39,815 nucleotides of DNA from Bacteroidota bacterium (GTDB taxonomy: Bacteria; Bacteroidota; Bacteroidia; Flavobacteriales_F; PHOS-HE28). Positions 32,874 through 39,815 of the stretch are shown here, piece by piece. The stretch spans positions 1-39,815 of the forward strand of contig JAKQEI010000254.1 in the NCBI GenBank assembly GCA_029573495.1. Reading direction: 5' to 3'. Under the pieces are notes generated by a model. That model did not search any database, had not been told where the DNA came from, and was given only the letters and a program-made list of their open reading frames with translations. A program made the translations under genes and the position numbers. Position 1 is the stretch's first letter. Each line of letters opens with the position of its first letter.

Positions 32874-34199
32874 CTAAGGTGCGGATGCGACGGCTTCCTG
32901 CTCCGTGACCGTTGCCTTCCGCACATAGGGCCGGATGATGAGGCGCACGGTGTTCCTCCAGCTCAGGTACTTCCACGCCCAGCCCATGAGGACCTGCAGG
33001 CGGTTTCGGAAGCCTACCAGGGCCATGAGATGCACGAACATCCACGCGAGCCAGGCAACAAGCCCGCCGATATGGACCCGGCCCGCATCGACGACCGCCT
33101 TGTACCGGCCGATCGTCGCCATGCTGCCCTTGTCCTTGTACGTGAACGGCTCCATGGCGGACCCGCTCTGGGACCGGATGAGATTGCTTACCAACCACTG
33201 CGCCTGCTGGATGGCCGCCGGTGCGACCTGCGGGTGCCCGTGCGCCCAGTCCTCCTCGGTCATCAATGCCACGTCGCCCAGGGCATAGATGTCCTTGAAA
33301 CCGACAACGGCGTTCTGCCGATCCACCGCGTATCGGTTGGCCTTGGGCACCACAGCGGCTTCCAAGCCGGGCAGCAGGACGCCTTTCACGCCAGCCGCCC
33401 AAAGCACGGTGTGTGAGGCCATTCGCTCGCCGGTGCTGAAGCTCACGACCTCCCCGTCATAGTCCACGACCCGCGCACCAAGCTTCAGATGAACACCCAT
33501 GGACTCCAGGTAGCCCTGCGCCCTGGCGCTGTTGCGCTCGCTGAAGCTCTTCAACACACGGTCGTTGCTGTCGACGAGCCAGATCTGCATACGGTCGGCG
33601 TCGAGTTCCCTGTACTCGCGCTTCAACACGGTGCGACGGATCTCGGCTAGGGCGCCAGCCATTTCGACACCGGTGGGACCCCCACCCACCACCACGAAGT
33701 TGAGGCACTGCCGCTGGTCCGCCTCATCCTGTGCATAAAGTGCTGCCTCGAAGTCCTGCAGGAAATCGCTCCTGATGTCCAACGCCTGGGAGATCGTCTT
33801 CAGTTGCATGGCTTCCTGCTCCATGCGCGCATTGCCGAAGAAATTCGTGCTGCTGCCCGTGGCGACCACCAGCATGTCGTAGGCCACCTCGCCCCGGTCG
33901 GTATGCACGAGGCGCGCCACCGGATCGACACCGAGCACCGTACACATCCGGAAGGCCACATTGGGCATGGGGGCGATGGTGTTGCGGAACGGGTGGGCGA
34001 TGCTGTCGGCACTGAGACTGGCCGTGGCCACCTGATAGAGCAGTGGCTGGAAACAGTGGTGGTTCTGCTTGTCCAACAACAGCACCTTGAACGGCTTCCC
34101 GTTCAGCCCCTTCACCATCTCCAGCCCCGCGAAACCGCCACCGATCACCACCACTTGTGGATAGGGCAATTGTTCATAGCGTTCACGGACAATGTTCAT
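32874..34199 (-). CDS. ndh: Type II NADH:quinone dehydrogenase
   Basis: 441 residues from the ATG at 34199 (MNIVRERYEQLPYPQVVVIG); the open frame extends 34 codons upstream without conservation. The FAD-binding motif GGGFAGLEMVKGL is near residue 20, followed by KQNHHCFQPLLYQVATASLS, a quinone-site region. The NADH-binding motif is VVGGGPTGVEMAGALAEI. ALGDVA and APAAIQQAQWL complete the NDH-2 signature. The C-terminus is hydrophobic (LVAWLAWMFVHLMALVGF) and probably binds the inner membrane. The enzyme passes electrons from NADH to quinone without pumping protons. It is divergent from mnmE, with 62 bp between starts. Confidence 0.95.
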   Translation of the reverse strand: MNIVRERYEQLPYPQVVVIGGGFAGLEMVKGLNGKPFKVLLLDKQNHHCFQPLLYQVATASLSADSIAHPFRNTIAPMPNVAFRMCTVLGVDPVARLVHTDRGEVAYDMLVVATGSSTNFFGNARMEQEAMQLKTISQALDIRSDFLQDFEAALYAQDEADQRQCLNFVVVGGGPTGVEMAGALAEIRRTVLKREYRELDADRMQIWLVDSNDRVLKSFSERNSARAQGYLESMGVHLKLGARVVDYDGEVVSFSTGERMASHTVLWAAGVKGVLLPGLEAAVVPKANRYAVDRQNAVVGFKDIYALGDVALMTEEDWAHGHPQVAPAAIQQAQWLVSNLIRSQSGSAMEPFTYKDKGSMATIGRYKAVVDAGRVHIGGLVAWLAWMFVHLMALVGFRNRLQVLMGWAWKYLSWRNTVRLIIRPYVRKATVTEQEAVASAP

Positions 34200-34261
34200 G
34201 GAGAAGGAATTCGTGATGCGAAGGTCCGCAACTTTCGGTCCGTTCTGGTTTCCTTCGTGCC

Positions 34262-35614
34262 ATGGATGCCAACGATACCATCGCGGCGATAAGCACAGCA
34301 CCCGGCATGGGTGCGATCGCCGTGTTGCGGTTGAGCGGGCCGCGGGCCTACCCCGTGATCGAGCGACTGGCTCCTGCCCTGCCGTTGGAGCCGTTGGCGC
34401 GTCATGCCTACTTCGTACCGGTGATCGATGCGGACGGCCGGATCGACGAGGCGGTGATCACCTTCTTCCCGGGACCGAACAGCTACACCGGGGAGGATGT
34501 GGTGGAGGTGAGCATCCATGGATCCATGTACATCCAGCAACGGGTGCTCGAGGCGATGCTGGACGGAGGTGCGCGCGTGGCGCTTCCGGGGGAATTCACC
34601 CAACGGGCGTTCCTCAACCGGAAGCTGGACCTGAGCCAGGCCGAAGCCGTGGCCGATCTGATCGCGAGCCAGAGCGCCGCACAGCATCGTCTCGCCATTC
34701 AACAGCTGCGTGGCGGATTCGGCGCCCACATCGATGACCTGCGCCAGCAGCTGATCGACTTCGCGGCGTTGATCGAGCTTGAGCTGGACTTCGGGGAGGA
34801 GGATGTGCAGTTCGCCCAGCGCGTGGAATTGCTGGCCCTGCTGGACAGGCTGGTGGACCTGAGCACCGAGCTGATCGACAGTTTCCGTTATGGGAACGCG
34901 ATCAAACAGGGGATCCCCGTGGCGATCCTGGGCGCCCCGAACAGCGGGAAGAGCACCTTGCTCAACGCGTTGCTGAACGAGGAGCGCGCCATCGTAAGCG
35001 ATATCCCTGGCACCACACGCGATACCGTGGAGGAGACGATGACCGTCGGAGGGGTCCTGTTCCGGTTCATCGACACCGCCGGCCTGCGCAGGACCACCGA
35101 TACGGTGGAACTGTTGGGGATCGAGCGGAGCTACAAGAAGGCCAGCGAGGCGAGCCTTGTGGTGCTGCTCGCCGATGCTTCCAGGATGTCCGAAGGGGCG
35201 CTGCGCACGGAGGCCGGGCTGTTGCAGGAACGCATCGGCGATGGTCCCAAGGTGCTGCCCGTGCTGAACAAGTGCGATGTGGATGGCGTTCCTGTCACAC
35301 AAGGCACGATCGCGATCTCTGCGAAGCAGGGTGTGGGAATAGAGGTGCTCAAGGAAGCTTTCCTCGTGCATGTGCGCGCGATGCAGACCGGAACGGGTGA
35401 CATCGTGGTCACGAACGCCCGCCATGTGGATGCGCTGACCAAGGCGCGGAAGGCGCTCACGGAAGCGAAACAGGCCATTGATGCCGGCGTGAGTGGTGAA
35501 CTGTTGGCGACGGACCTGCGCAGGGCGCAGCATCACCTCGGGGAGATCACAGGCCGTATAGCGCCGGATGACCTTCTCGGAAGCATATTCGGACGATTCT
35601 GCATCGGGAAGTGA
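34262..35614 (+). CDS. mnmE: tRNA uridine-5-carboxymethylaminomethyl GTPase MnmE
   Basis: 450 residues. The N-terminal tetrahydrofolate-binding domain begins DTIAAISTAPGMGAIAVLRLSG and contains GPNSYTGEDVVEVSIHG and LPGEFTQRAFLNRKLDL. The GTPase domain has GAPNSGKST at 224, DIPGTTRDT, DTAGLR and NKCD. The C-terminal helices end in LLGSIFGRFCIGK, with the conserved catalytic-type Cys in the final FCIGK. With MnmG it modifies the wobble uridine of several tRNAs. It is preceded by only 62 bp shared with the divergent ndh gene and followed by a weak hairpin at 35627-35646. Confidence 0.97.
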   Translation: MDANDTIAAISTAPGMGAIAVLRLSGPRAYPVIERLAPALPLEPLARHAYFVPVIDADGRIDEAVITFFPGPNSYTGEDVVEVSIHGSMYIQQRVLEAMLDGGARVALPGEFTQRAFLNRKLDLSQAEAVADLIASQSAAQHRLAIQQLRGGFGAHIDDLRQQLIDFAALIELELDFGEEDVQFAQRVELLALLDRLVDLSTELIDSFRYGNAIKQGIPVAILGAPNSGKSTLLNALLNEERAIVSDIPGTTRDTVEETMTVGGVLFRFIDTAGLRRTTDTVELLGIERSYKKASEASLVVLLADASRMSEGALRTEAGLLQERIGDGPKVLPVLNKCDVDGVPVTQGTIAISAKQGVGIEVLKEAFLVHVRAMQTGTGDIVVTNARHVDALTKARKALTEAKQAIDAGVSGELLATDLRRAQHHLGEITGRIAPDDLLGSIFGRFCIGK

Positions 35615-35626
35615 TGGGTCGCAGCG

Positions 35627-35646
35627 CTTGGTTCCCGGCAACCAGG
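35627..35646 (+). terminator. Possible terminator hairpin after mnmE
   Basis: CTTGGTT can pair with AACCAGG around CCCGGC, seven pairs with one G-T wobble, 13 bp after the mnmE stop. No U tract follows. A degenerate -7 box (TATCTTGC, 35675-35682) further down may serve the next gene. Confidence 0.35.
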
Positions 35647-35722
35647 TGGCTTGCCAGGGCGTCTTTGGGGTGGATATCTTGCCCCGCCCATCCGTTCATC
35701 AGTAGCATCACCCCCCACCATC

Positions 35723-36481
35723 ATGTCACGGATACCGATGCTTCTCTCCCTGGTCCTGATGGCCGGATCCGCCTTCGGCCAGATGCGCCCGCGCGCGCCG
35801 GAGCCCTGGACCATCGGCTTCAGAGCCGGCGTCGGAATGGGTTACAGGACCCTCAGCGCCAACCTGACCACCCTGGAGAACGAGTTGATCATCGGCATCC
35901 GCAACGAACGAGAGGTGCCGAAGCTTGCCTTGACCACCGTGGTGAACATGGGGAAACAACTGGGCAAACGGATCGGGGTGGAAATGGGATTGGGATATCA
36001 CCAGCTTGGTTGGGTGCATCGAGTGGACCTGGAGGACCTGACCTTCGGTGACATCATCGATCCGCGGCGCGGGTACATCTACGCAACCGACAACGCGATA
36101 CCAAGCAAGACCACCTTCAAGGACTCGTTCCACTACATCGAGATCCCCATCGGTCTTACCGTCCGGGTCGGCAAAGGGCGATTGCGCTCGGTCTCAGCCG
36201 TTGGCATGGCACCATCGATCCTGATCGCAGCCCGTGGCCGGACGATCTACGAGTATGGTGATGGGACCCAGGAAGAAACACGATACGAGAAGGCGGAGGA
36301 CTTCAAGGGCTTCAACTGGTTCGCCTACTTCAGCACCGGCATTGCCCTTCGCGCGGGTGATCGCTTCGAATGGCGTTTGCAACCCACATTGCGGTACGGC
36401 CTGGTGGATATCCTCGATGCTCCGATCACTGCGAGCCTGTACAGCGGCACGGTCGATCTAGGCTTCCGCTACGTGCTCTGA
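35723..36481 (+). CDS. Outer-membrane beta-barrel protein
   Basis: 252 residues from the ATG at 35723 (MSRIPMLLSLVLMAGSAFGQ is a signal peptide); the open frame upstream is not conserved. The mature part alternates polar and hydrophobic residues in strands such as FRAGVGMGYRTLSA, RIGVEMGLGYHQLGW and EWRLQPTLRYGLVDI, and ends in GTVDLGFRYVL, an aromatic-containing last strand as expected for an outer-membrane barrel. The overall size and pattern match the porin-like PF13568 group of Bacteroidota. No function is known. It begins a run of four plus-strand genes for exported proteins. Confidence 0.8.
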   Translation: MSRIPMLLSLVLMAGSAFGQMRPRAPEPWTIGFRAGVGMGYRTLSANLTTLENELIIGIRNEREVPKLALTTVVNMGKQLGKRIGVEMGLGYHQLGWVHRVDLEDLTFGDIIDPRRGYIYATDNAIPSKTTFKDSFHYIEIPIGLTVRVGKGRLRSVSAVGMAPSILIAARGRTIYEYGDGTQEETRYEKAEDFKGFNWFAYFSTGIALRAGDRFEWRLQPTLRYGLVDILDAPITASLYSGTVDLGFRYVL

Positions 36482-36559
36482 CCCGCACCGGCCGGATACG
36501 GTGATGACCGTAGTTCATTGCGGTGGATCACGGATAAGGGCTCCACGTAATTATGGCCC

Positions 36560-37756
36560 ATGGTACGGGCTCGGGCTTCGCGAACGAAGGAGGCAGGTGT
36601 TGATCTGAGCCGGATCCTGCTCCTCGTCGCCGTTCTCAGCCTATTCACGCTTGCCGCTTTCGGCCAGGATGACGGGCAGGAATACCGCATCCTGAAGGTC
36701 GGCGGGCAGGAGACCATGAGCGGATACCTCACCGCCTGGGTGGACATCGCTCCTGACGGGCGGACCGTCGGGCTGAGCGCGACCCAGGGCTTCCCCTTCC
36801 GATCGTTCCCGGTGGGTGAGGAGACGAATGTCCGGGAGTTGGACATCGGCAACTGGTACGCGGGATCGCGGGCACGGTTCAGCCCGAGCGGCAAGTACCT
36901 CTTGTTGCAGCAGCTGTTCTACCTGGACTTCGCTCCCAACAAGGATCGCCCCATCACTTACGAAGTGGTGGATGTGGCCAGCGGCCGTTCAGTGCTGAGG
37001 CTGGATGATGCGTACGCGGCTGCGATCACACCGGATGAACACGCTGTGCTGGTCCTGGGTAAGGAGGGCGTTCAGGTCGTTGACATCGCCAGCGGCAAGC
37101 GTGATGCGATCCACTTGGGGCGCACCGGGAACGCCATCGCCATCAGCACCGAGGGAGCCTTCGTGGCCGTGGCTCACCGACCCACCCGCGAGGAAGCGGC
37201 CACCCTCACCGCGCTTCGGAATGACAAGAAGGCCTTGAAGATCGCCGAGAAGCTCGGCCAGGTCGTGATCATCTATGACCGTTCGACCATGGCGCGCGTG
37301 GCCATGCTGGATGAGCTGTTCGATAAGGTGTTCCGGTTGGAGTACAGTCCCGATGGAACGGACCTGTGGATCCATGCGAAGGCACACAGCCGCAAGGGGG
37401 GCAACCCGAACCCGAACCAGAGCTATGTGGATGTCGCCGACGCGCGCACCCAAGTCATGAAGCGCACGAGCTTCCCTTCGCTCGCTCTTTACGAGCCGGA
37501 CTTCCGCACGAGCCCGGATGGAACCCTGTTCGCGATCGGCAGCCAGCAGGGACGGTTCATGGAAGTGCATCTCTACGATCGATCGACCGGCAGCATGAAG
37601 GACCGCTTCGTCCTGAGCTACCGGCTCTTCGAGAAGATGTTCTCCAAGGCCGAGTTCCCCAGTGATGGGCGCCTTTCGTTCGCCTTCCTTCCTGATGGAA
37701 AGCGCCTCCTGATGACGTTCGGCAACCGCCTGATCGAATGGACCTACGCCCCATGA
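36560..37756 (+). CDS. Secreted WD40-like beta-propeller protein, function unknown
   Basis: 398 residues. The signal sequence ILLLVAVLSLFTLAAFG lies after a long basic N-region of about 18 residues, so the true start could be later than the ATG at 36560. AAGGAGG at 36587-36594 looks like a ribosome site but has no in-frame ATG after it. The mature protein has propeller-like repeats of the pattern (V/L)DIA-D-(G/R) with DVASGRSVLRLDDAYAAAITPDE, DIASGKRDAIHLG, FRLEYSPDGTDLWIHA and FRTSPDGTLFAIGS. No active-site residues were recognised. Its stop overlaps the start of the small secreted protein gene. Confidence 0.75.
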   Translation: MVRARASRTKEAGVDLSRILLLVAVLSLFTLAAFGQDDGQEYRILKVGGQETMSGYLTAWVDIAPDGRTVGLSATQGFPFRSFPVGEETNVRELDIGNWYAGSRARFSPSGKYLLLQQLFYLDFAPNKDRPITYEVVDVASGRSVLRLDDAYAAAITPDEHAVLVLGKEGVQVVDIASGKRDAIHLGRTGNAIAISTEGAFVAVAHRPTREEAATLTALRNDKKALKIAEKLGQVVIIYDRSTMARVAMLDELFDKVFRLEYSPDGTDLWIHAKAHSRKGGNPNPNQSYVDVADARTQVMKRTSFPSLALYEPDFRTSPDGTLFAIGSQQGRFMEVHLYDRSTGSMKDRFVLSYRLFEKMFSKAEFPSDGRLSFAFLPDGKRLLMTFGNRLIEWTYAP

Positions 37757-38130
37757 GAACATCATTCCTATGCATGTTGAGCTTCGCGCTGACGCTGACC
37801 GCCACAGCGCAGAAGAAGGAACTGCTGGAGGACAAGGAGACGATCCTCGCGCGCGCTGCGGAGGTGTTCGATGCATCACTTCGACCCGGTGCGGAGATGT
37901 ACGAGACCATCGTCAACGAGCAGCTCATCGGCCGCTATGTGTTGCAGGTGAGCTTCCGCGACAAAGGCGACATCAGCAGTGTGTTCGTGGTCCGTGCCGA
38001 AGGGCACGATCTGCGCTCACAGAACCGGTTCAAGGACCTTGTTCATCTCTCCCAGATGCCCTTCAAGATGCCCAAGGGTCGCCAATACCGCATTGAACAC
38101 ACGTTCGACCTGAACGCCATTCCCCGCTAA
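37753..38130 (+). CDS. Small secreted protein, TonB-C-like tail
   Basis: 125 residues from the ATG at 37753, which overlaps the previous stop (ATGA); an ATG five codons upstream is less likely. A signal peptide ends near TLTATAQ. The mature 106 residues hold ILQ-type strands and end in HLSQMPFKMPKGRQYRIEHTFDLNAI, a pattern similar to the end of TonB C-terminal domains in Bacteroidota proteins. There is no membrane anchor or proline-rich linker, so it is not a complete TonB. Co-translation with the WD40-like protein suggests they work together. The function is unknown. Confidence 0.7.
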   Translation: MRTSFLCMLSFALTLTATAQKKELLEDKETILARAAEVFDASLRPGAEMYETIVNEQLIGRYVLQVSFRDKGDISSVFVVRAEGHDLRSQNRFKDLVHLSQMPFKMPKGRQYRIEHTFDLNAIPR

Positions 38131-38165
38131 TCCCAATTCAACCAAAGCGCCTTGTGCGCAAGACC

Positions 38166-39812
38166 ATGAAACAGATCATCGCCACTCTCCTGTTCACTGC
38201 CACATTGGGTGCCCAGGCCCAGGAAGAGATGTCCACGGTATGGGAGACCAAACTGGAGCATCGATTCGACTATACCGGCACGGGCACCGAGGATCGGGGC
38301 TACAGTTATGCCGCCGATGACAAGGAAATGACCGTGTTCGACAATGCCTCCGGGGCGACGAAATGGACCGGGCGCTACAAGGACCTGGCTCCCAAGTTGC
38401 GGAAGGTGGACGAGTTGATCCCCTTCTGGGAGAGTGATGCCGTGTTCCTCTTCGATCGGAAGACCGGAAAGGACCAACTGGCTGTCCTTGACCTGGCGAC
38501 GGGCAAGCTCCTTTGGAACACCGAGAACTACCAGAACCTGACCGACGAGAGCATCGTGTACATCCCCGAGAAGGATGGCTTCGCGATCGCGTTGAAGGAC
38601 CGACTGGTGTTCGTGAAGGCCAAGACCGGCGAAGAGCTCTGGAGCACGGACAAGTTCAAGGGCGCTGCGGGTCAGTACGTGGTCACCCCGGACGGCAAGC
38701 TCGTGATGGTCAACTTCATACCCGGCGGCCTTGGTGCCTTGTTCAGCGGGTTCAAGAACCAGATCGTGAAGATCGACCTGGCCAATGGCAATATCCTGTG
38801 GGAGAACACCTATATCGGCCGGGCCGAACGCACGGTGATCTCGAAGGAGTTCCTCTACGATCTGGATATCGTCGGCGACAAGGTCTTCCTGCGCATGAAC
38901 GGCATGCAGGTGTACGATCTGAACACCGGTGCCAACATCTACAGCGCGGCCTTCGACTACACACCGGACAAGATCGTGGGTGCTCCGGCAGGTGCCAAGA
39001 AGTTCGGTGTGTACCACGCAGTGGCAGAACCCGTCGTGGTGGGTGATGACCTGTACGTGCTCGATATGAGCAGCAAGAAGAGCCAGTATGTGAAGAAGTA
39101 CGATCGCAACAGCGGGAAACTCCTGTGGACAAGCCCGGAGATCAAGGAGGCCCGGGCCATCCCCAACATGTACGTGCAGGGCGACCGGGTGCTGCTGCAG
39201 ATCGGTGGGAATGTGGAAGCACAGGCTTACATCTACAAGCGTGAGTCCGACGGCCAGGGCGGTTGGAAGATCACGGAGGAATGGCGCATCTGGCACCCGA
39301 ACGTGAAGCCGAACGGGATCCAGGCGTTCAACACCACGGATGGCAGCCTGGTCTGGGATAGCGAACGCTTCCGCAAAGGGATCACCAATGCCGTGGTGGT
39401 CGAGGACCAGTTCGTGGTTTGCAGCGGCAAGGAGCTCTACAGCATGGACCTCGCCACCGGCGCGGAGAAGTTCGTCGTGCCTGTGGCCAAGGGCGGTGTT
39501 GGCAACGCTGACCAGATCATGACCTACAAGGACATGATCGTGGTGATCGGTGACAAGGGTGTGAGCACCTTCAACATGAAGACCGGCGAACCCGTGGCCA
39601 GCGGGAAGTACAAGAAGGCCGACCTCGAGGACGTGGAGGGTGACCGCATGATCCTGAAGACCGCCAAGGCCGACATCGCCTGCTTCGATCTGGACAACTG
39701 CACCTTCAAGGAGTTCAAGGCACGGAACGATGCGGTGACGAGCATGAGCACCGACGGCAACTTCGTGTACGTGTACGACAAGAAGAACGTGACCAAGGTG
39801 GCCACGCGCTGA
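38166..39812 (+). CDS. PQQ-type beta-propeller repeat protein, secreted
   Basis: 548 residues from the ATG at 38166; a GTG four codons upstream is possible. The signal peptide is MKQIIATLLFTATLGAQAQ. Repeats of the type LDLATGKLLWNTEN, VKAKTGEELWSTD, IDLANGNILWENTY, YDRNSGKLLWTSPE and FNTTDGSLVWDSE are typical of BamB/PQQ propellers, in which the Trp ends each blade. There is no lipobox, so it differs from BamB, and PQQ-binding or catalytic residues were not identified. A scaffold or binding function in the periplasm is plausible. The stop lies three bases before the window ends, so downstream partners are not visible. Confidence 0.82.
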   Translation: MKQIIATLLFTATLGAQAQEEMSTVWETKLEHRFDYTGTGTEDRGYSYAADDKEMTVFDNASGATKWTGRYKDLAPKLRKVDELIPFWESDAVFLFDRKTGKDQLAVLDLATGKLLWNTENYQNLTDESIVYIPEKDGFAIALKDRLVFVKAKTGEELWSTDKFKGAAGQYVVTPDGKLVMVNFIPGGLGALFSGFKNQIVKIDLANGNILWENTYIGRAERTVISKEFLYDLDIVGDKVFLRMNGMQVYDLNTGANIYSAAFDYTPDKIVGAPAGAKKFGVYHAVAEPVVVGDDLYVLDMSSKKSQYVKKYDRNSGKLLWTSPEIKEARAIPNMYVQGDRVLLQIGGNVEAQAYIYKRESDGQGGWKITEEWRIWHPNVKPNGIQAFNTTDGSLVWDSERFRKGITNAVVVEDQFVVCSGKELYSMDLATGAEKFVVPVAKGGVGNADQIMTYKDMIVVIGDKGVSTFNMKTGEPVASGKYKKADLEDVEGDRMILKTAKADIACFDLDNCTFKEFKARNDAVTSMSTDGNFVYVYDKKNVTKVATR

Positions 39813-39815
39813 TCA

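Noticed and set aside
31647..33416. A 589-codon plus-strand open frame over argS and ndh
   Set aside because: It crosses two confident genes on the other strand and has no conserved motif.
34196..35641. A 481-codon minus-strand open frame over mnmE
   Set aside because: mnmE is complete on the plus strand with all its motifs; the antisense frame has repeated His/Gln-rich composition typical of shadow frames.
36548..36555. TAATTATG, resembling a -7 box before the WD40-like gene
   Set aside because: It ends only 4 bp before the ATG and differs inside the TTTG part, so it does not support a promoter for the chosen start.
38127..39296. A 389-codon minus-strand open frame over the PQQ-type gene
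   Set aside because: It has no signal, domain or promoter, and the plus-strand propeller repeats are clear.
1..39815. tRNA genes, CRISPR arrays, insertion sequences, prophage or toxin-antitoxin genes
   Set aside because: None was recognised; intergenic gaps are all under 200 bp and contain no cloverleaf-like or direct-repeat arrays.

Overview
The window reads as chromosomal DNA of a high-GC (roughly 60%) member of the Bacteroidota, most likely a Flavobacteriales-type bacterium. The lineage rests on several independent signs: a type A and a type B type IX secretion (T9SS) sorting domain, a PorP/SprF partner protein, SprB-like repeats, a long NusB, a DUF3276/PUR protein, a Leu/Phe/Val dehydrogenase, a GH92 mannosidase, and Bacteroidota-type promoters (TAnnTTTG at -7, in one case with TTTG 19 bp upstream) in place of sigma70/Shine-Dalgarno signals. 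Assignment below order level is not possible from the sequence alone. No rRNA, tRNA, CRISPR array, insertion sequence or phage gene was recognised, and no gap between genes exceeds 300 bp.

Layout. (1) 1-10727 is a glycan-use region: the 3' part of a sugar MFS permease, a ROK sugar kinase and a GH92 alpha-mannosidase on the plus strand with overlapping stop/start codons, then, after a bidirectional terminator, a T9SS-exported CUB-like repeat protein, a short GH2 beta-mannosidase and CutC on the minus strand. Together these could strip alpha- and beta-linked mannose from N-glycan-like substrates, import the sugars and phosphorylate them. (2) 10789-16617 holds a TPR histidine kinase, a DEAD-box helicase, a lipoprotein cyclophilin, an ATP10/thioredoxin-fold protein, an acyltransferase and a DnaQ-like exonuclease. 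(3) 16619-20426 is a minus-strand housekeeping run (small membrane protein, coaE, yajC, DUF1573 lipoprotein, nusB, amino-acid dehydrogenase), facing an ABC exporter, a PUR-domain protein and the potassium importer kup on the plus strand (20556-24995).

(4) 25176-30988 is a surface-protein pair: a 1604-residue SprB-like protein built on a 239-residue tandem super-repeat, coupled by ATGA to a PorP/SprF-family membrane protein. (5) 31008-35614 holds argS and a type II NADH dehydrogenase (minus) and mnmE (plus). (6) 35723-39812 is a run of four exported proteins: a beta-barrel, a WD40-like propeller, a small secreted protein and a PQQ-type propeller.

The least conventional points are CutC translationally coupled to a beta-mannosidase that lacks its usual C-terminal domains, the nested repeat designs of the two T9SS cargo proteins, a pair of facing promoters whose transcripts should overlap at their 5' ends, and a terminator hairpin lying inside the last codons of a gene. 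No clear-cut new defence or mobile system was seen.
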